A stretch of 64,000 nt of DNA from Streptomyces sp. V3I7 (lineage in GTDB: Bacteria; Actinomycetota; Actinomycetes; Streptomycetales; Streptomycetaceae): contig NZ_JAUSZK010000001.1 in NCBI RefSeq assembly GCF_030817495.1, positions 186,001 to 250,000 on the forward strand, in the 5' to 3' direction. This document shows, one piece after another, positions 7,478-15,274 of the stretch. The position numbers and the translations under genes were made by a program. Under the pieces are notes generated by a model. It saw nothing but the letters and a program-made list of their open reading frames with translations. It had not been told where the DNA came from and ran no database searches. The number at the start of each line of letters is the position of its first letter. Within the stretch, counting starts at the first letter, position 1.

Positions 7478-7578
7478 CGGGTCTGACTCACGGGCGCCCC
7501 GGCCGCGAGGGCCGGTGCTACCGCTCACAGTGGCGCGACCGTGCCGGATTCTCACCGGCTTCCGCCATACCGTCGTCG
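7478..7578 (-). promoter_or_regulatory. Cobalamin (B12) riboswitch upstream of cbtBA
   Basis: Read on the minus strand, the leader contains GGAAGCCGGTGAGAATCCGG, then a GCACGGTCGCGCCACTGT block with the B12 box GCCACTG. A G/C-rich hairpin follows, and the element closes with GAGTCAGAC. These are the conserved parts of cobalamin riboswitches in order. The end of the element is about 55 nt upstream of the cbtB start. In actinobacteria these elements repress cobalt uptake genes when adenosylcobalamin is plentiful. Outer boundaries are approximate. Confidence 0.9.
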
Positions 7579-7733
7579 ATAACGTGGTCGACCGTATCGT
7601 GTGCCGGGGGGCGCGGCCAAGACCGGGCGGTCCCGCGTGACCGTCGTCTCACGGCCTTCAACTGCCGTGACGTACAACGGTTCCGGGGTTGTCATCACGG
7701 TCTTCAGCGCTCAACCTGTTACGGGAGGGGAGC

Positions 7734-8621
7734 ATGACGAAACGGGAGGCCGGAGTGAACACCGTGTGGTCGCGGATGCTGTGGGAGCGGTACGAGCCGG
7801 TGCACGACCTGATCTACTTCACTCCCGAGGCGCGGCAGGCCACCGACGAACTCGGTCTGCGCGGCTACTGGATGGGGTACTTCGCGATGCGCGCGGCCCC
7901 GCTCGGCGCGGCGTCGCCGGCCGTGGTCACCAGCAGCTTCTACACCTTCCACCCCGACCAGGTGGCCCGGGCGCTGCCCGACGCGTGGGACCGCGCGGCT
8001 CCCGCCGACGTCCTCCTGGCGCGTGAGCGGGCCATGGACGCCGCGATGACGCGGCTGTTCGGGAAGGACACCGTCACCTCTCCGGAGGTGGCCGAGGCGG
8101 CGGACCTGGCCTGGGAGGCGGCGCAGGCCGCGGACACCGTGGGCCGGGTGCTCGGCGCCGCGAACCAGGCCCTGCCTCGTCCGGACCAGCCGCACGTACG
8201 GCTGTGGCAGGCGCTGACCACGCTGCGCGAGCACCGCGGCGACGGGCACTTCGCGGTCCTGGTGAGTCACGGTCTGGGGCCGGTGGCGGCGATGGTGCTG
8301 AAGGCGGCGTCCGGCGAGAGTGACGCGGCGTTCCTGCGGGAGATCCGGCAGTGGGACCTGTCGGCGTGGCAGGCGGCCGAGGCCGAGCTGCTGGACCGCG
8401 GATGGCTCGGCGAGGACGGGAAGTTGACGCCGCTCGGCGAGGACGGGCGGGCTGCCGTGGAGGGACAGACCGACACCGCCGCCGAACTCCCGTGGACCGC
8501 GCTGGGCCCGGAGGCCTCCGCCCGTCTCGCCCACCTCCTCGAACCGCTGGCCAGGACGGTGCAGGAGTCCGGGATGCTGCCGGCCACCAACCCGGTGGGG
8601 CTGAGCGGCACGAAGCGCTGA
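7734..8621 (+). CDS. SCO6745-family protein (HTH-like, function unknown)
   Basis: A 295-residue soluble protein resembling the actinobacterial SCO6745 family. Its conserved N-terminal part (MLWERYEPVHDLIYFTPEARQATDELGLRGYWMGYFAMRAAPLG) is followed by an alpha-helical body. A winged-helix-like C-terminal segment (AEAELLDRGWLGEDGKLTPLGEDGRAAVE) resembles MarR/HTH wings. No enzyme motif is visible. I chose the ATG at 7734, preceded by GGGAGGGG; an upstream ATG at 7689 lacks a binding site. It is transcribed divergently from cbtBA. Confidence 0.8.
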   Translation: MTKREAGVNTVWSRMLWERYEPVHDLIYFTPEARQATDELGLRGYWMGYFAMRAAPLGAASPAVVTSSFYTFHPDQVARALPDAWDRAAPADVLLARERAMDAAMTRLFGKDTVTSPEVAEAADLAWEAAQAADTVGRVLGAANQALPRPDQPHVRLWQALTTLREHRGDGHFAVLVSHGLGPVAAMVLKAASGESDAAFLREIRQWDLSAWQAAEAELLDRGWLGEDGKLTPLGEDGRAAVEGQTDTAAELPWTALGPEASARLAHLLEPLARTVQESGMLPATNPVGLSGTKR

Positions 8622-8640
8622 CCGGCGGCCCCGTACCCTG

Positions 8641-9513
8641 GTGGACGTGGTGAACCGCGACGAGAGTCCGGGCGCGGCGGCGTCCCGGCTCACCGGACGA
8701 CCGGCGACGCACACGCGCCCGCTGTCCGGGACGCTGGCCCAAGTCGCCCTCGACAGCGGCCCGGTGGTGGTCAAGCGCGCCGACGCCGCTCGTGCCGTTC
8801 CGGCCGAGGTGGCCGGGCTGCGCTGGCTGGCCGACGCCGGTGCGGTCCGCGTCCCGGCCGTGCTCGGCCACGACGAGCGGTGGATGGTCGTGGACCACGT
8901 ACCGAGGGGGCGGCCCGACGCCCGGGTGGCCGTCCGGTTCGGCCATGAGCTGGCCGCTCTGCACGCCGCCGGGGCGCCCGCGTTCGGTGCCGCGCCGCCC
9001 GGCGGTCCGAAGGACGCGTACATCGGGCTCGCGCCGATGCGCAATGTCCCCGGCGCCGACTGGCCGCGCTGGTACGCCGAGCACCGGGTGCTCCCCTATC
9101 TGCGCCGCGCGGTCGACGACGGCACGCTGGAGCGCCGCGAGGCGGCCGTGGTCGAGCGGGTCTGCGAGCGGCTGCCCGAGCTGGCCGGTCCCGCCGAGCC
9201 GCCCGCCCGGCTACACGGCGACCTGTGGAACGGCAACGTGCTGTGGGGCGCCGACGGCCAGGTGCGGCTCATCGACCCGGCCGCGCACGGCGGCCACCGG
9301 GAGACCGACCTGGCGATGCTGCACCTCTTCGGCTGCCCCCACCTCGACCGGGTGCTGGACGGCTACCGGGAGGCGGCGCCCCTGGCCGACGGCTGGCAGG
9401 ACCGCGTCGGCCTGCACCAGCTGTTCCCGCTGCTGGTGCACGCGGTGCTGTTCGGCCGCGGGTACGCGGAGCAGGCCGTCGCGGCGGCCGGGCGCGCCCT
9501 CGCACCCGGGTGA
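8641..9513 (+). CDS. Fructosamine kinase family protein
   Basis: A 290-residue small-molecule kinase of the fructosamine-3-kinase / aminoglycoside-phosphotransferase fold. These enzymes phosphorylate Amadori products on amines so that the sugar is released, a deglycation repair. The N-lobe lysine lies in GPVVVKRAD. The catalytic loop is LHGDLWNGNVLW and the metal-binding loop is LIDPAAHGGHRETDLAM, both diagnostic. The GTG at 8641 has no ribosome binding site, and in-frame GTGs at 8647 and 8650 are alternatives. A TACCCT hexamer just upstream fits a leaderless transcript. It starts 19 nt after the SCO6745-type gene. Confidence 0.9.
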   Translation: MDVVNRDESPGAAASRLTGRPATHTRPLSGTLAQVALDSGPVVVKRADAARAVPAEVAGLRWLADAGAVRVPAVLGHDERWMVVDHVPRGRPDARVAVRFGHELAALHAAGAPAFGAAPPGGPKDAYIGLAPMRNVPGADWPRWYAEHRVLPYLRRAVDDGTLERREAAVVERVCERLPELAGPAEPPARLHGDLWNGNVLWGADGQVRLIDPAAHGGHRETDLAMLHLFGCPHLDRVLDGYREAAPLADGWQDRVGLHQLFPLLVHAVLFGRGYAEQAVAAAGRALAPG

Positions 9514-9522
9514 GCCGCCCGG

Positions 9523-11892
9523 CTACGCCCCCTCGTCCGGAGCGTTCGTCCGCCCGGACTTGATGTAGCGGGCCAGGTTGAGGTGGTCGCCGTGCTCCTC
9601 GCGCAGGCCCTCCGCCCACAGCACGCTCTGCGTGCCCTCGTGCTTGACCATGCCGGGGCTCACCCCGATCCGGAAGCCGCCGGGCAGCGGCTTGCCGTCC
9701 CGGTAGGGCAGGAAGTCGAGCGGGGTCGGGCCGTCGGAGGCGTACACCGCGCAGTCGGAGAGGACCGCGACCGGGTACTGGCCGATCGCGCGGGCCGTGT
9801 TGAGCATCTTGCGGTGCATGTTGACGCGCGCCTTGGAGATGACGGCGGCGCGGATGTCGGGCCGCCACGTCGCGCGCTCCAGCGCCGGCCAGCGCTCCCC
9901 CGGCCGCCATCCGGTGCGGGCCCGCTCACGCAGCTTGCCGATGCCGCCCTTGACGGTGGCCTTGATCGCGGCGAGCACGAGCGCGAGCTGCGGGTCGCGC
10001 GCCTGGTGGCCGTCCATCGCGGCGAGGAACTCCTCGGGCTTCATACCGGTGCTCACCCCGAGGTCGCCCATGGTGGCGATGTACGCGTCCCGCAGCCGCG
10101 TGTACCAGGCGTCGAGGTACGCCCCGTGCTCGGGACGGACGTACGCCTCCAACGGCGCCACCTCGAAGCCGAGTTCGACGGCGTACGCCACGGTCGGCGT
10201 CGCGTACCAGGCGGGGCCCTCGGGCGGCTCGCCGTCCGGGGTGAACGGACTCGGCAGGCGCGGGTCCAGCCGGATGTGCGTGAGGTCGACCAGCCAGGAG
10301 CCGGGCATGGCGGCGTCGAAGGCGGGGCCCTGGACGTGGACCGGCGCGCCGAGGCCGACCACCGTGCGGTTGGCGGCGGCGGCGAAGGCCATGTTGACGT
10401 CGATGCCGACGAGGTACGGCTTCATGCACTCGTCGTCGCTCATCGGCCGGGCCCAGTCGTACGCCTCCTCGCGCAGCACCTCGTCCGGAGTGCGCTGGTG
10501 GAAGCGCGGCAGGTGGGCGAGGAGGGGGTGGCCGTCGGGCGCCTCGCAGGGGGCGCAGTCGACGGCCTCGGTCAGGGAGCCCGGGTTGGGGGCGGACACC
10601 CACTGCCCCTGGTCGTCCTTGACGGCACGGGTCGGCGGGTGCAGCGCGGTCATCAGCTCCAGGCCGGTGACGGCGGTGGAGCCGCGCGGGGTGAGCACGC
10701 GGGTGGCGTACGTGCCGAGGACGCGGGCGAGTTCGGCCGGCGGCAGGTCGGCGGCGTCGCCCCAGTACCGGGTGTCGAGCGCGTGCCAGGACGGCAGGCA
10801 GAGCTGGACGCAGCTGCGCCGGCCGCCCTGCGCGGGCCGGTAGACGCGCGCCCACGGCCCGAAACCGCGCCGGGTGAGCTGCCATTCGGCCTTCTTCAGC
10901 TGCCGGACCACCTTGTGGGAGTCCGGGATCCGGCCCGCGAGCCGCTCCTCGTCACTGAGTCGCGTGGGCAGGCCGTACCGCTCACAGGCGGCCGCGGTCA
11001 GCACGACGAGCGGGTCCGCGTCCTTGCCCGAGCGGTGCAGCCGGGCCTGACCCAGCCGCGCCTCGGACAGGGTCCACTCCACGAGCGCCGGCAGCGACTT
11101 CGCGGGCACGTCGAGGACGAGCCCGCAGACGCAGTACGCGGTGACCTCGCCGTCGGCCGCGTCGACCACGGCGAGGGGGCCGTGGGCGAAGCGGTCGTCG
11201 AGGGGGTCGGTGGCGGAGGCAGCGGAGGCGCGGCGGGCGGGCGCGGGGGCGCGGCGGGCCTCGGGGGCAGTGCGGACCTCGGGGGCAGTGCGGACCTCGG
11301 GGGCAGTGCGGACCTCGGGGGCAGTGCGGACCTCGGGGGCGGTGCGGACCTCGGGGGCGGTGCGGGGGGCGTCGTCGTCTCCGCCCTCGGCCGGCGCGGA
11401 CGCAGGGGGGTCAGGCGCCTCGGGAGCCACCGGTGCCACGGGGGTCACGGCCACCTCGGGGGCCACGGGCACCTCGGAGGCCACCGACGCCACGGGGGTC
11501 ACGGCCACCTCGGAGGCCACCGACGCCACGGGGGTCACGGCCACCTCGGAGGCCACGGTCACCTCGGAGGCCACGGTCACCTCGGCGGCCACCGGTGCCA
11601 CGGGAGTCACGCTCCCGGCCTCCCCGCGCGGCGCCGGATAGCGCCGGGCCAGGCCCTCCAGCAGTCTGCGGTACGCCTCCAGGCGCTCGCCCTTGGGCTC
11701 GGCGCGGCCGGCCTCCCAGGCCTGGATGCTCGGGACCCGGACCCCGAGGGCCTGGGCGACGGCGGCCTGGGTCAGCCCGGCCGCCTCACGGAGCCTGCAC
11801 CGCTCCTCGGGGGTGGGCAGCACGCTGCCGTCGTCGACGGCGGCGAGCAGGGAGTCGACTGCCGCGAACAGTCCGTCAGGCTGATCCGTCAT
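9523..11892 (-). CDS. tap: Telomere-associated protein Tap homologue
   Basis: A 789-residue DNA-binding protein. The N-terminus has an XRE-type helix-turn-helix (about residues 30-75, LTQAAVAQALGVRVPSIQAWEAGRAEPKGE). A repeat-rich linker at about 95-220 follows. The large C-terminal part matches Streptomyces Tap through segments such as ADPLVVLTAAACERYGLP, RRGFGPWARVYRPAQGG, VLGTYATRVLTPRGSTAV and WRPDIRAAVISKARVNMH. Tap binds telomere 3' overhangs and recruits terminal protein Tpg for end patching of linear replicons. No tpg is adjacent here, so a telomere role is uncertain. The gene overlaps the upstream HTH-like gene by ATGA. Confidence 0.85.
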   Translation of the reverse strand: MTDQPDGLFAAVDSLLAAVDDGSVLPTPEERCRLREAAGLTQAAVAQALGVRVPSIQAWEAGRAEPKGERLEAYRRLLEGLARRYPAPRGEAGSVTPVAPVAAEVTVASEVTVASEVAVTPVASVASEVAVTPVASVASEVPVAPEVAVTPVAPVAPEAPDPPASAPAEGGDDDAPRTAPEVRTAPEVRTAPEVRTAPEVRTAPEVRTAPEARRAPAPARRASAASATDPLDDRFAHGPLAVVDAADGEVTAYCVCGLVLDVPAKSLPALVEWTLSEARLGQARLHRSGKDADPLVVLTAAACERYGLPTRLSDEERLAGRIPDSHKVVRQLKKAEWQLTRRGFGPWARVYRPAQGGRRSCVQLCLPSWHALDTRYWGDAADLPPAELARVLGTYATRVLTPRGSTAVTGLELMTALHPPTRAVKDDQGQWVSAPNPGSLTEAVDCAPCEAPDGHPLLAHLPRFHQRTPDEVLREEAYDWARPMSDDECMKPYLVGIDVNMAFAAAANRTVVGLGAPVHVQGPAFDAAMPGSWLVDLTHIRLDPRLPSPFTPDGEPPEGPAWYATPTVAYAVELGFEVAPLEAYVRPEHGAYLDAWYTRLRDAYIATMGDLGVSTGMKPEEFLAAMDGHQARDPQLALVLAAIKATVKGGIGKLRERARTGWRPGERWPALERATWRPDIRAAVISKARVNMHRKMLNTARAIGQYPVAVLSDCAVYASDGPTPLDFLPYRDGKPLPGGFRIGVSPGMVKHEGTQSVLWAEGLREEHGDHLNLARYIKSGRTNAPDEGA
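11261..11368. repeat. Minisatellite of six 18-bp units inside tap
   Basis: Six tandem 18-bp units run at exact 18-nt intervals, the last two with a single-base variant and the final one decayed. They encode repeats of Ala-Pro-Glu-Val-Arg-Thr in the Tap linker. The unit length is a multiple of three, so copy-number change would keep the frame. Confidence 0.95.
11410..11612. repeat. Second, imperfect minisatellite inside tap (36-bp and 18-bp units)
   Basis: At least two near-perfect 36-bp copies and several 18-bp half copies based on CACCTCGGAGGCCAC(C/G). They encode a low-complexity Val/Ala/Pro/Ser/Thr-rich linker of the type EVAVTPVASVAS. The block lies directly beside the 18-bp array, separated by a short acidic segment. 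Confidence 0.85.
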
Positions 11893-12308
11893 GTCCGCTT
11901 CCGTCCCTCTCCCTGGCCGTCGCCCTGCCCCTGCCCGCCCCGCGGGCGGACGCCCTGGCGGATCTCCTCCAGCCGGGTCGTCAGCCGCTGGTGGCGCTGC
12001 GAGGCGGCCTGGGAGGAGTTCAGGCCCTGGTGCAGGGCGATCCGCCGCCAGTCCATGCCGCGCCGCCGTGCCTCCATGACCACCCGGCTCTCCAGGCGGT
12101 CGAGTTGGAGGCGCAGTTCCTCGAAGAGGCTGAGCGCGGCGCCGACGTCCTCCGCCGACAGCTCCGCCTCTCGCTCCGCCGCCGCCAGGAGCCGGCCGAG
12201 CAGCTGGGCGTCCCGCGCGACCTGATGCGCGGGAGCGGAGTCCGCGGCCGCGGGCTCGGTCAGGACGGCCAGCCGGCGGCGTGCGTCGTCGTGGGCGTCA
12301 TGGGACAT
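11889..12308 (-). CDS. Small helix-turn-helix-like protein coupled to tap
   Basis: A 139-residue alpha-helical protein. The C-terminal half contains MDWRRIALHQGLNSSQAASQ followed by RHQRL, which looks like an actinobacterial sigma-region-4-like HTH. The middle is rich in Glu, Leu and Arg and may form coiled-coil helices. The tail is Gly/Gln-rich and low complexity. Its stop overlaps the tap start by four bases (ATGA), so the two are translationally coupled. It does not resemble Tpg, which normally accompanies Tap. The function is unknown; a DNA-binding partner of Tap is a reasonable guess. Confidence 0.7.
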   Translation of the reverse strand: MSHDAHDDARRRLAVLTEPAAADSAPAHQVARDAQLLGRLLAAAEREAELSAEDVGAALSLFEELRLQLDRLESRVVMEARRRGMDWRRIALHQGLNSSQAASQRHQRLTTRLEEIRQGVRPRGGQGQGDGQGEGRKRT

Positions 12309-12496
12309 GCGGGCATGCTATCCCAGCGCCCCAACGGAACAACGTTTCGTTGTCCCGTCGGTCGTCCCGCCGGTCCGCGCCAGGGTGCGCTCCGAGACCC
12401 CCTCCCGAAGATTGGGGCAAGGGATCACACAGCGTAAGGAACCCAACCGTGCGTTCGGTTCGTATAAGTGCATGGAACCCGACACAGGGAGAGACC
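12309..12496. promoter_or_regulatory. Divergent control region between the tap operon and the graspetide genes
   Basis: This 188-nt region separates the minus-strand HTH/tap operon from the plus-strand RiPP genes. A TATAAG hexamer at 12462-12467 is a plausible -10 for the precursor gene, although no convincing -35 is evident. A GGGAGAG ribosome binding site lies just before the precursor ATG. Confidence 0.4.
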
Positions 12497-12688
12497 ATGC
12501 AACCGTTCACGCTCAACTATGCGCGGCCGGCCGTGGAGTCGGAGGAGAACCCTCCCTATGTGTACGACTCCGGACTCCAGTTGAACGTGCTCCCCGACGG
12601 CCGGATAGCCGCCACGGACCACGACGTACTGAAAGCCGTGGGCACGACGACCTCCACGGCGGGCTCCAAGACGCACTTCGACGACTGA
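12497..12688 (+). CDS. ATP-grasp-modified RiPP precursor peptide (graspetide)
   Basis: A 63-residue peptide matching the putative ATP-grasp-modified RiPP family (TIGR04186 type). The leader has the family pattern FTLNYARP..., a tyrosine-containing YVYD, then LNVLPDGRIAATDHDVL. The C-terminal core region is VGTTTSTAGSKTHFDD: hydroxyl residues 50-54 and 59 plus Lys58 face the terminal Asp62-Asp63. These are possible partners for omega-ester or omega-amide macrocycles made by ATP-grasp ligases. The start is the ATG preceded by GGGAGAG. The ligase gene follows 14 nt downstream. Confidence 0.85.
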   Translation: MQPFTLNYARPAVESEENPPYVYDSGLQLNVLPDGRIAATDHDVLKAVGTTTSTAGSKTHFDD

Positions 12689-12702
12689 GCGCGGCGCCGA
12701 CG

Positions 12703-13680
12703 ATGACCGTGCTCATCCTGACCTGTGAAGAGGACGTGACCGCGGACATGGTGGTCCTGCGCCTCGACGAGGCCGGCGTGCCCGTGGTCCGGCTCGACCC
12801 CGCCGATCTCACCGGTGGGGTCGCCCTGTCCGTCGAGTACGGGGTGCGGGGCGTCAGCCGCGGGCATCTGGCCGTCGCGGGCCGTCTGGTGAGCATGGAC
12901 GGCCTGCGCTCCGTGTGGGTGCGCAGGCCGGGCGTCGCCGCGTCCCGGGCCGCGCAGCCGTCCGCATGGCTGACCGAGGAGTCCGCCCAGGCGCTGTACG
13001 GAATGCTGCGCGGCACGGGCGCGCGCTGGATGAACCACCCCGACGCCGCCCGGCGCGCGCGTCACAAGCCCTGGCAGCTGCGGCTCGCCCAGCTCTGCGG
13101 GCTGCCCGTGCCGCCGACCCTGATCACGACCTTTCCGCAGGCCGCCCGGGACTTCGCGGAGCGGTTCCCGGATCTGGTGGTCAAGGCGGTCTCCGGGGCT
13201 CATCCTCAGAACCCGCCGCGGGCGGTGCCGACCAGCCGGGTCGCGCCGGGCACCGACTTCACGGCCGTGACGTTCGGCCCGACACTCTTCCAACGGCGGA
13301 TCGACAAGCGGGCCGACATCCGGCTGACGGCCGTGGGCGACCGATTGATGGCGGCTCGCAAGGAGGTAGCGGCGGACGCGGACCCGGACCACGTGGACGT
13401 CCGCTTCGCCCCGTCCCTGGCGCCCTGGCTTCCCGTGGACGTGCCCCCACGGATGGCGACGGCCGTCCACACCTATCTGAGGGAGGCCGAACTCGCCTAC
13501 GGTGCCTTCGACTTCGCCGAGGACGCGGACGGGATCTGGTGGTTCCTGGAGTGCAATCAGTCGGGTCAGTTCGGGTTCGTGGAACTGGACACGGGCCAGC
13601 CGATCGCGCTTGCGATCGCGCAGTGGCTGGCGTACGAGGGGACGAGCGCGGGGAACGGCTCCGAGCCCTCGATGGGGTGA
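12703..13680 (+). CDS. ATP-grasp ribosomal peptide maturase
   Basis: A 325-residue ATP-grasp enzyme of the graspetide-ligase family (TIGR04187/SAV_5884 type, related to MvdC/MvdD). It should activate Asp/Glu side chains of the adjacent precursor as acyl phosphates and close ester or amide rings onto Ser/Thr/Lys. Features are a pre-ATP-grasp N-domain with the family segment GLRSVWVRRPG, the nucleotide-binding lysine in DLVVKAVSG (about 160), the RADIRLTAVGDRL strand, and the metal site WFLECNQSGQFGFVE near the end. I chose ATG 12703 (MTVLILTCEED); the longer frame overlaps the precursor gene. No methyltransferase partner gene follows. Confidence 0.9.
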   Translation: MTVLILTCEEDVTADMVVLRLDEAGVPVVRLDPADLTGGVALSVEYGVRGVSRGHLAVAGRLVSMDGLRSVWVRRPGVAASRAAQPSAWLTEESAQALYGMLRGTGARWMNHPDAARRARHKPWQLRLAQLCGLPVPPTLITTFPQAARDFAERFPDLVVKAVSGAHPQNPPRAVPTSRVAPGTDFTAVTFGPTLFQRRIDKRADIRLTAVGDRLMAARKEVAADADPDHVDVRFAPSLAPWLPVDVPPRMATAVHTYLREAELAYGAFDFAEDADGIWWFLECNQSGQFGFVELDTGQPIALAIAQWLAYEGTSAGNGSEPSMG

Positions 13681-13740
13681 TGAGACGCCGGGCGCATGAT
13701 CACGCACCCGACGACGTCACACCGCGCGGAACGCCACGCC

Positions 13741-13950
13741 TCAGGGAAGCTCGGGACGGCGCTGCTGCTGCCAGTCCGGCCTCGCTTGAGGCGGCGGACT
13801 GTGCGGAGCGGAGCTGTGGCCGTACGACTGAAGCGGCATCATGGCCACCTCCAGCTCTCTGCGCACTCGGTCTGCCTCTCTCCGCACTCCTGCGGGTACA
13901 TCGCCACGTTCCGCGACAAGCCGGTCGTAAATGGGGGAATCCTGGAACAC
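13741..13950 (-). CDS. Small conserved hypothetical protein
   Basis: A 69-residue protein beginning MFQDSPIYDRLVAERGDVPA, a short-protein N-terminus I recognise from other Streptomyces, with a charged helical middle (VRREADRVRRELEVAMM) and a Pro/Gln-rich tail. No known domain is visible. It lies opposite to and downstream of the graspetide ligase. The coding call rests on family resemblance and on the lack of a better alternative in 13681-14089. An overlapping plus-strand frame (13696-14052) has atypical composition and is probably not real. Confidence 0.55.
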   Translation of the reverse strand: MFQDSPIYDRLVAERGDVPAGVRREADRVRRELEVAMMPLQSYGHSSAPHSPPPQARPDWQQQRRPELP

Positions 13951-14089
13951 CCGTCAATGCGCCTTTCCGAACAACGGCCCATGGTCATGGGCACGGTTGA
14001 CGAGTGTAAGGAGGGGCCGGGGGCCAGGTCGCACTTCCCCCGTTGCCCTTGACACCGGCCCCTCGACGGGACCCGGCGCCCGGTCGACC

Positions 14090-14572
14090 TCAGTCACCCA
14101 GTGCACGGACCAGCTCCTTCGTGGCTCGGGCGATCTCGGCGCTCTCGCCCACCGCGAGCCGGCAGACGAGGGCCCGGCGGGACTGTACGGCCTCGCGGGC
14201 CGCCCGCTCCCACACCACGTGGTTCTCACGGTGGTTGAGCAGTTTGGGATAGACGGCCGCCGTGTCCTCCCACTGCCGGGCCGCCGCGATGCTGCCCAGC
14301 AGCTCGATGATCTGGGCGCGGCAGGTGACGCGGGGCGACTGGGCCAGCTCCCACAGGAAGGGGACGGTGGCGGCGGTGGCCTGTTCGACGATGAAGCCGT
14401 ACTGGCAGATACGTTCCCGCAGCTCGGCCAGAGCCCTTCGGGCCGCGTGCTCGTCACCCCAGGCGATGGTGTGGAGCAGCAAGGGGATGCCCTCCGCCGA
14501 CCCCGTGGAGTCCTTGAACTCGTGCCACGGCACCTGTCCCACGGAGCTCAGCGGCGGACCTCCGGCGGCCAT
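14090..14572 (-). CDS. Hypothetical alpha-helical protein (HEAT-like)
   Basis: About 160 residues, mostly helical, with regularly spaced helices such as HAARRALAELRERICQYG, AATVPFLWELAQSP, CRAQIIELLGSIAAARQW and VVWERAAREAVQSRRALV. The pattern resembles HEAT/ARM repeats. Proteins of this look occur beside polymorphic toxins and as orphan scaffolds, but nothing here indicates a toxin. I chose the ATG at 14572 because homolog-like sequence begins there. An ATG at 14641 is possible; neither has a good ribosome binding site. Confidence 0.6.
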   Translation of the reverse strand: MAAGGPPLSSVGQVPWHEFKDSTGSAEGIPLLLHTIAWGDEHAARRALAELRERICQYGFIVEQATAATVPFLWELAQSPRVTCRAQIIELLGSIAAARQWEDTAAVYPKLLNHRENHVVWERAAREAVQSRRALVCRLAVGESAEIARATKELVRALGD

Positions 14573-14849
14573 GAGCCGCACGGTGGCACGTTCCGTCCGT
14601 GGCGTGCCGGACTGCTTCGTCCGATGCGCAAGCGACGACACGACATCTCCCTGAGTAGACGTCAGGTGGTGACGCCAGCAACTGGGTTGACGTCACCGCT
14701 ATTATCCACGCCGTCAGCACTCTCATGCAATTGCACGGGAAATTGCGCGAGAATGGGGCATGCGACAAACATCCGCGCGAGGCGGCAGGCGCGGCCCGCG
14801 GGACGCCGGTTCCGTGTGCGCGGGAACGAGAACGAGCAAGGAGGCTGCG

Positions 14850-15080
14850 GTGTCACCGATGGCGAACGGAGTGCGGGCCAGCTCGCTGGACGCCCGCTGG
14901 ATCAAGAGCCGGCACAGCAACGCCGAGGGCAACTGTGTGGAGGTGGCGACCCTGGTGGACGGGGCCGTCGCGCTGCGCAACTCGCGCGACCCCGACGGTC
15001 CCGCGCTGGTCTACGCGTCGGCGGAGGTGGCCGCGTTCCTGGCGGCGGCGAAGGGCGGCGAGTTCGACCACTTGCTCTAG
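14850..15080 (+). CDS. DUF397 domain protein
   Basis: A 76-residue protein of the DUF397 family: LDARWIKSRHSNAEGNCVEVATL, VALRNSRDPDGPALVY and VAAFLAAAKGGEFDHLL are its three conserved blocks. Such proteins occur in large numbers in Streptomyces next to XRE/DUF5753 regulators and act with them, as around bldB and whiJ paralogues. The start is the GTG at 14850, five bases after AAGGAGG. The paired XRE gene follows 194 nt downstream on the same strand. This order is the reverse of the commoner regulator-first arrangement. Confidence 0.9.
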   Translation: MSPMANGVRASSLDARWIKSRHSNAEGNCVEVATLVDGAVALRNSRDPDGPALVYASAEVAAFLAAAKGGEFDHLL

Positions 15081-15274
15081 AGCGACCGGAACGGGACGCC
15101 GGCAGGAGCCCGGAGCCGGCGGAGCGTGCTCCGCCCCTGCTGAAGCTGGCTGAACCCGCACGATCCACTCATGCGGCCTAAACACCAACACCGCATGCAT
15201 GTGGGAGAGATGGGCACCGAACGCCCCTGTGCGATAACCTGGCGGTCAATTCCACCGGTCTGCTGGGAGCCAGG

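Noticed and set aside
11261..11612. CRISPR-like array of short repeats
   Set aside because: The units are directly adjacent without unique spacers, lie in frame within a protein gene, and have no cas genes nearby. They are minisatellites.
12281..12688. RiPP precursor as a 135-residue protein starting at 12281
   Set aside because: The longer frame overlaps the divergent HTH gene. The family start, ribosome binding site and promoter all support ATG 12497.
13696..14052. Plus-strand 118-codon frame after the graspetide ligase
   Set aside because: Its composition is atypical with no recognisable domain, and it overlaps the more convincing small minus-strand protein at 13741-13950. It is not a methyltransferase.
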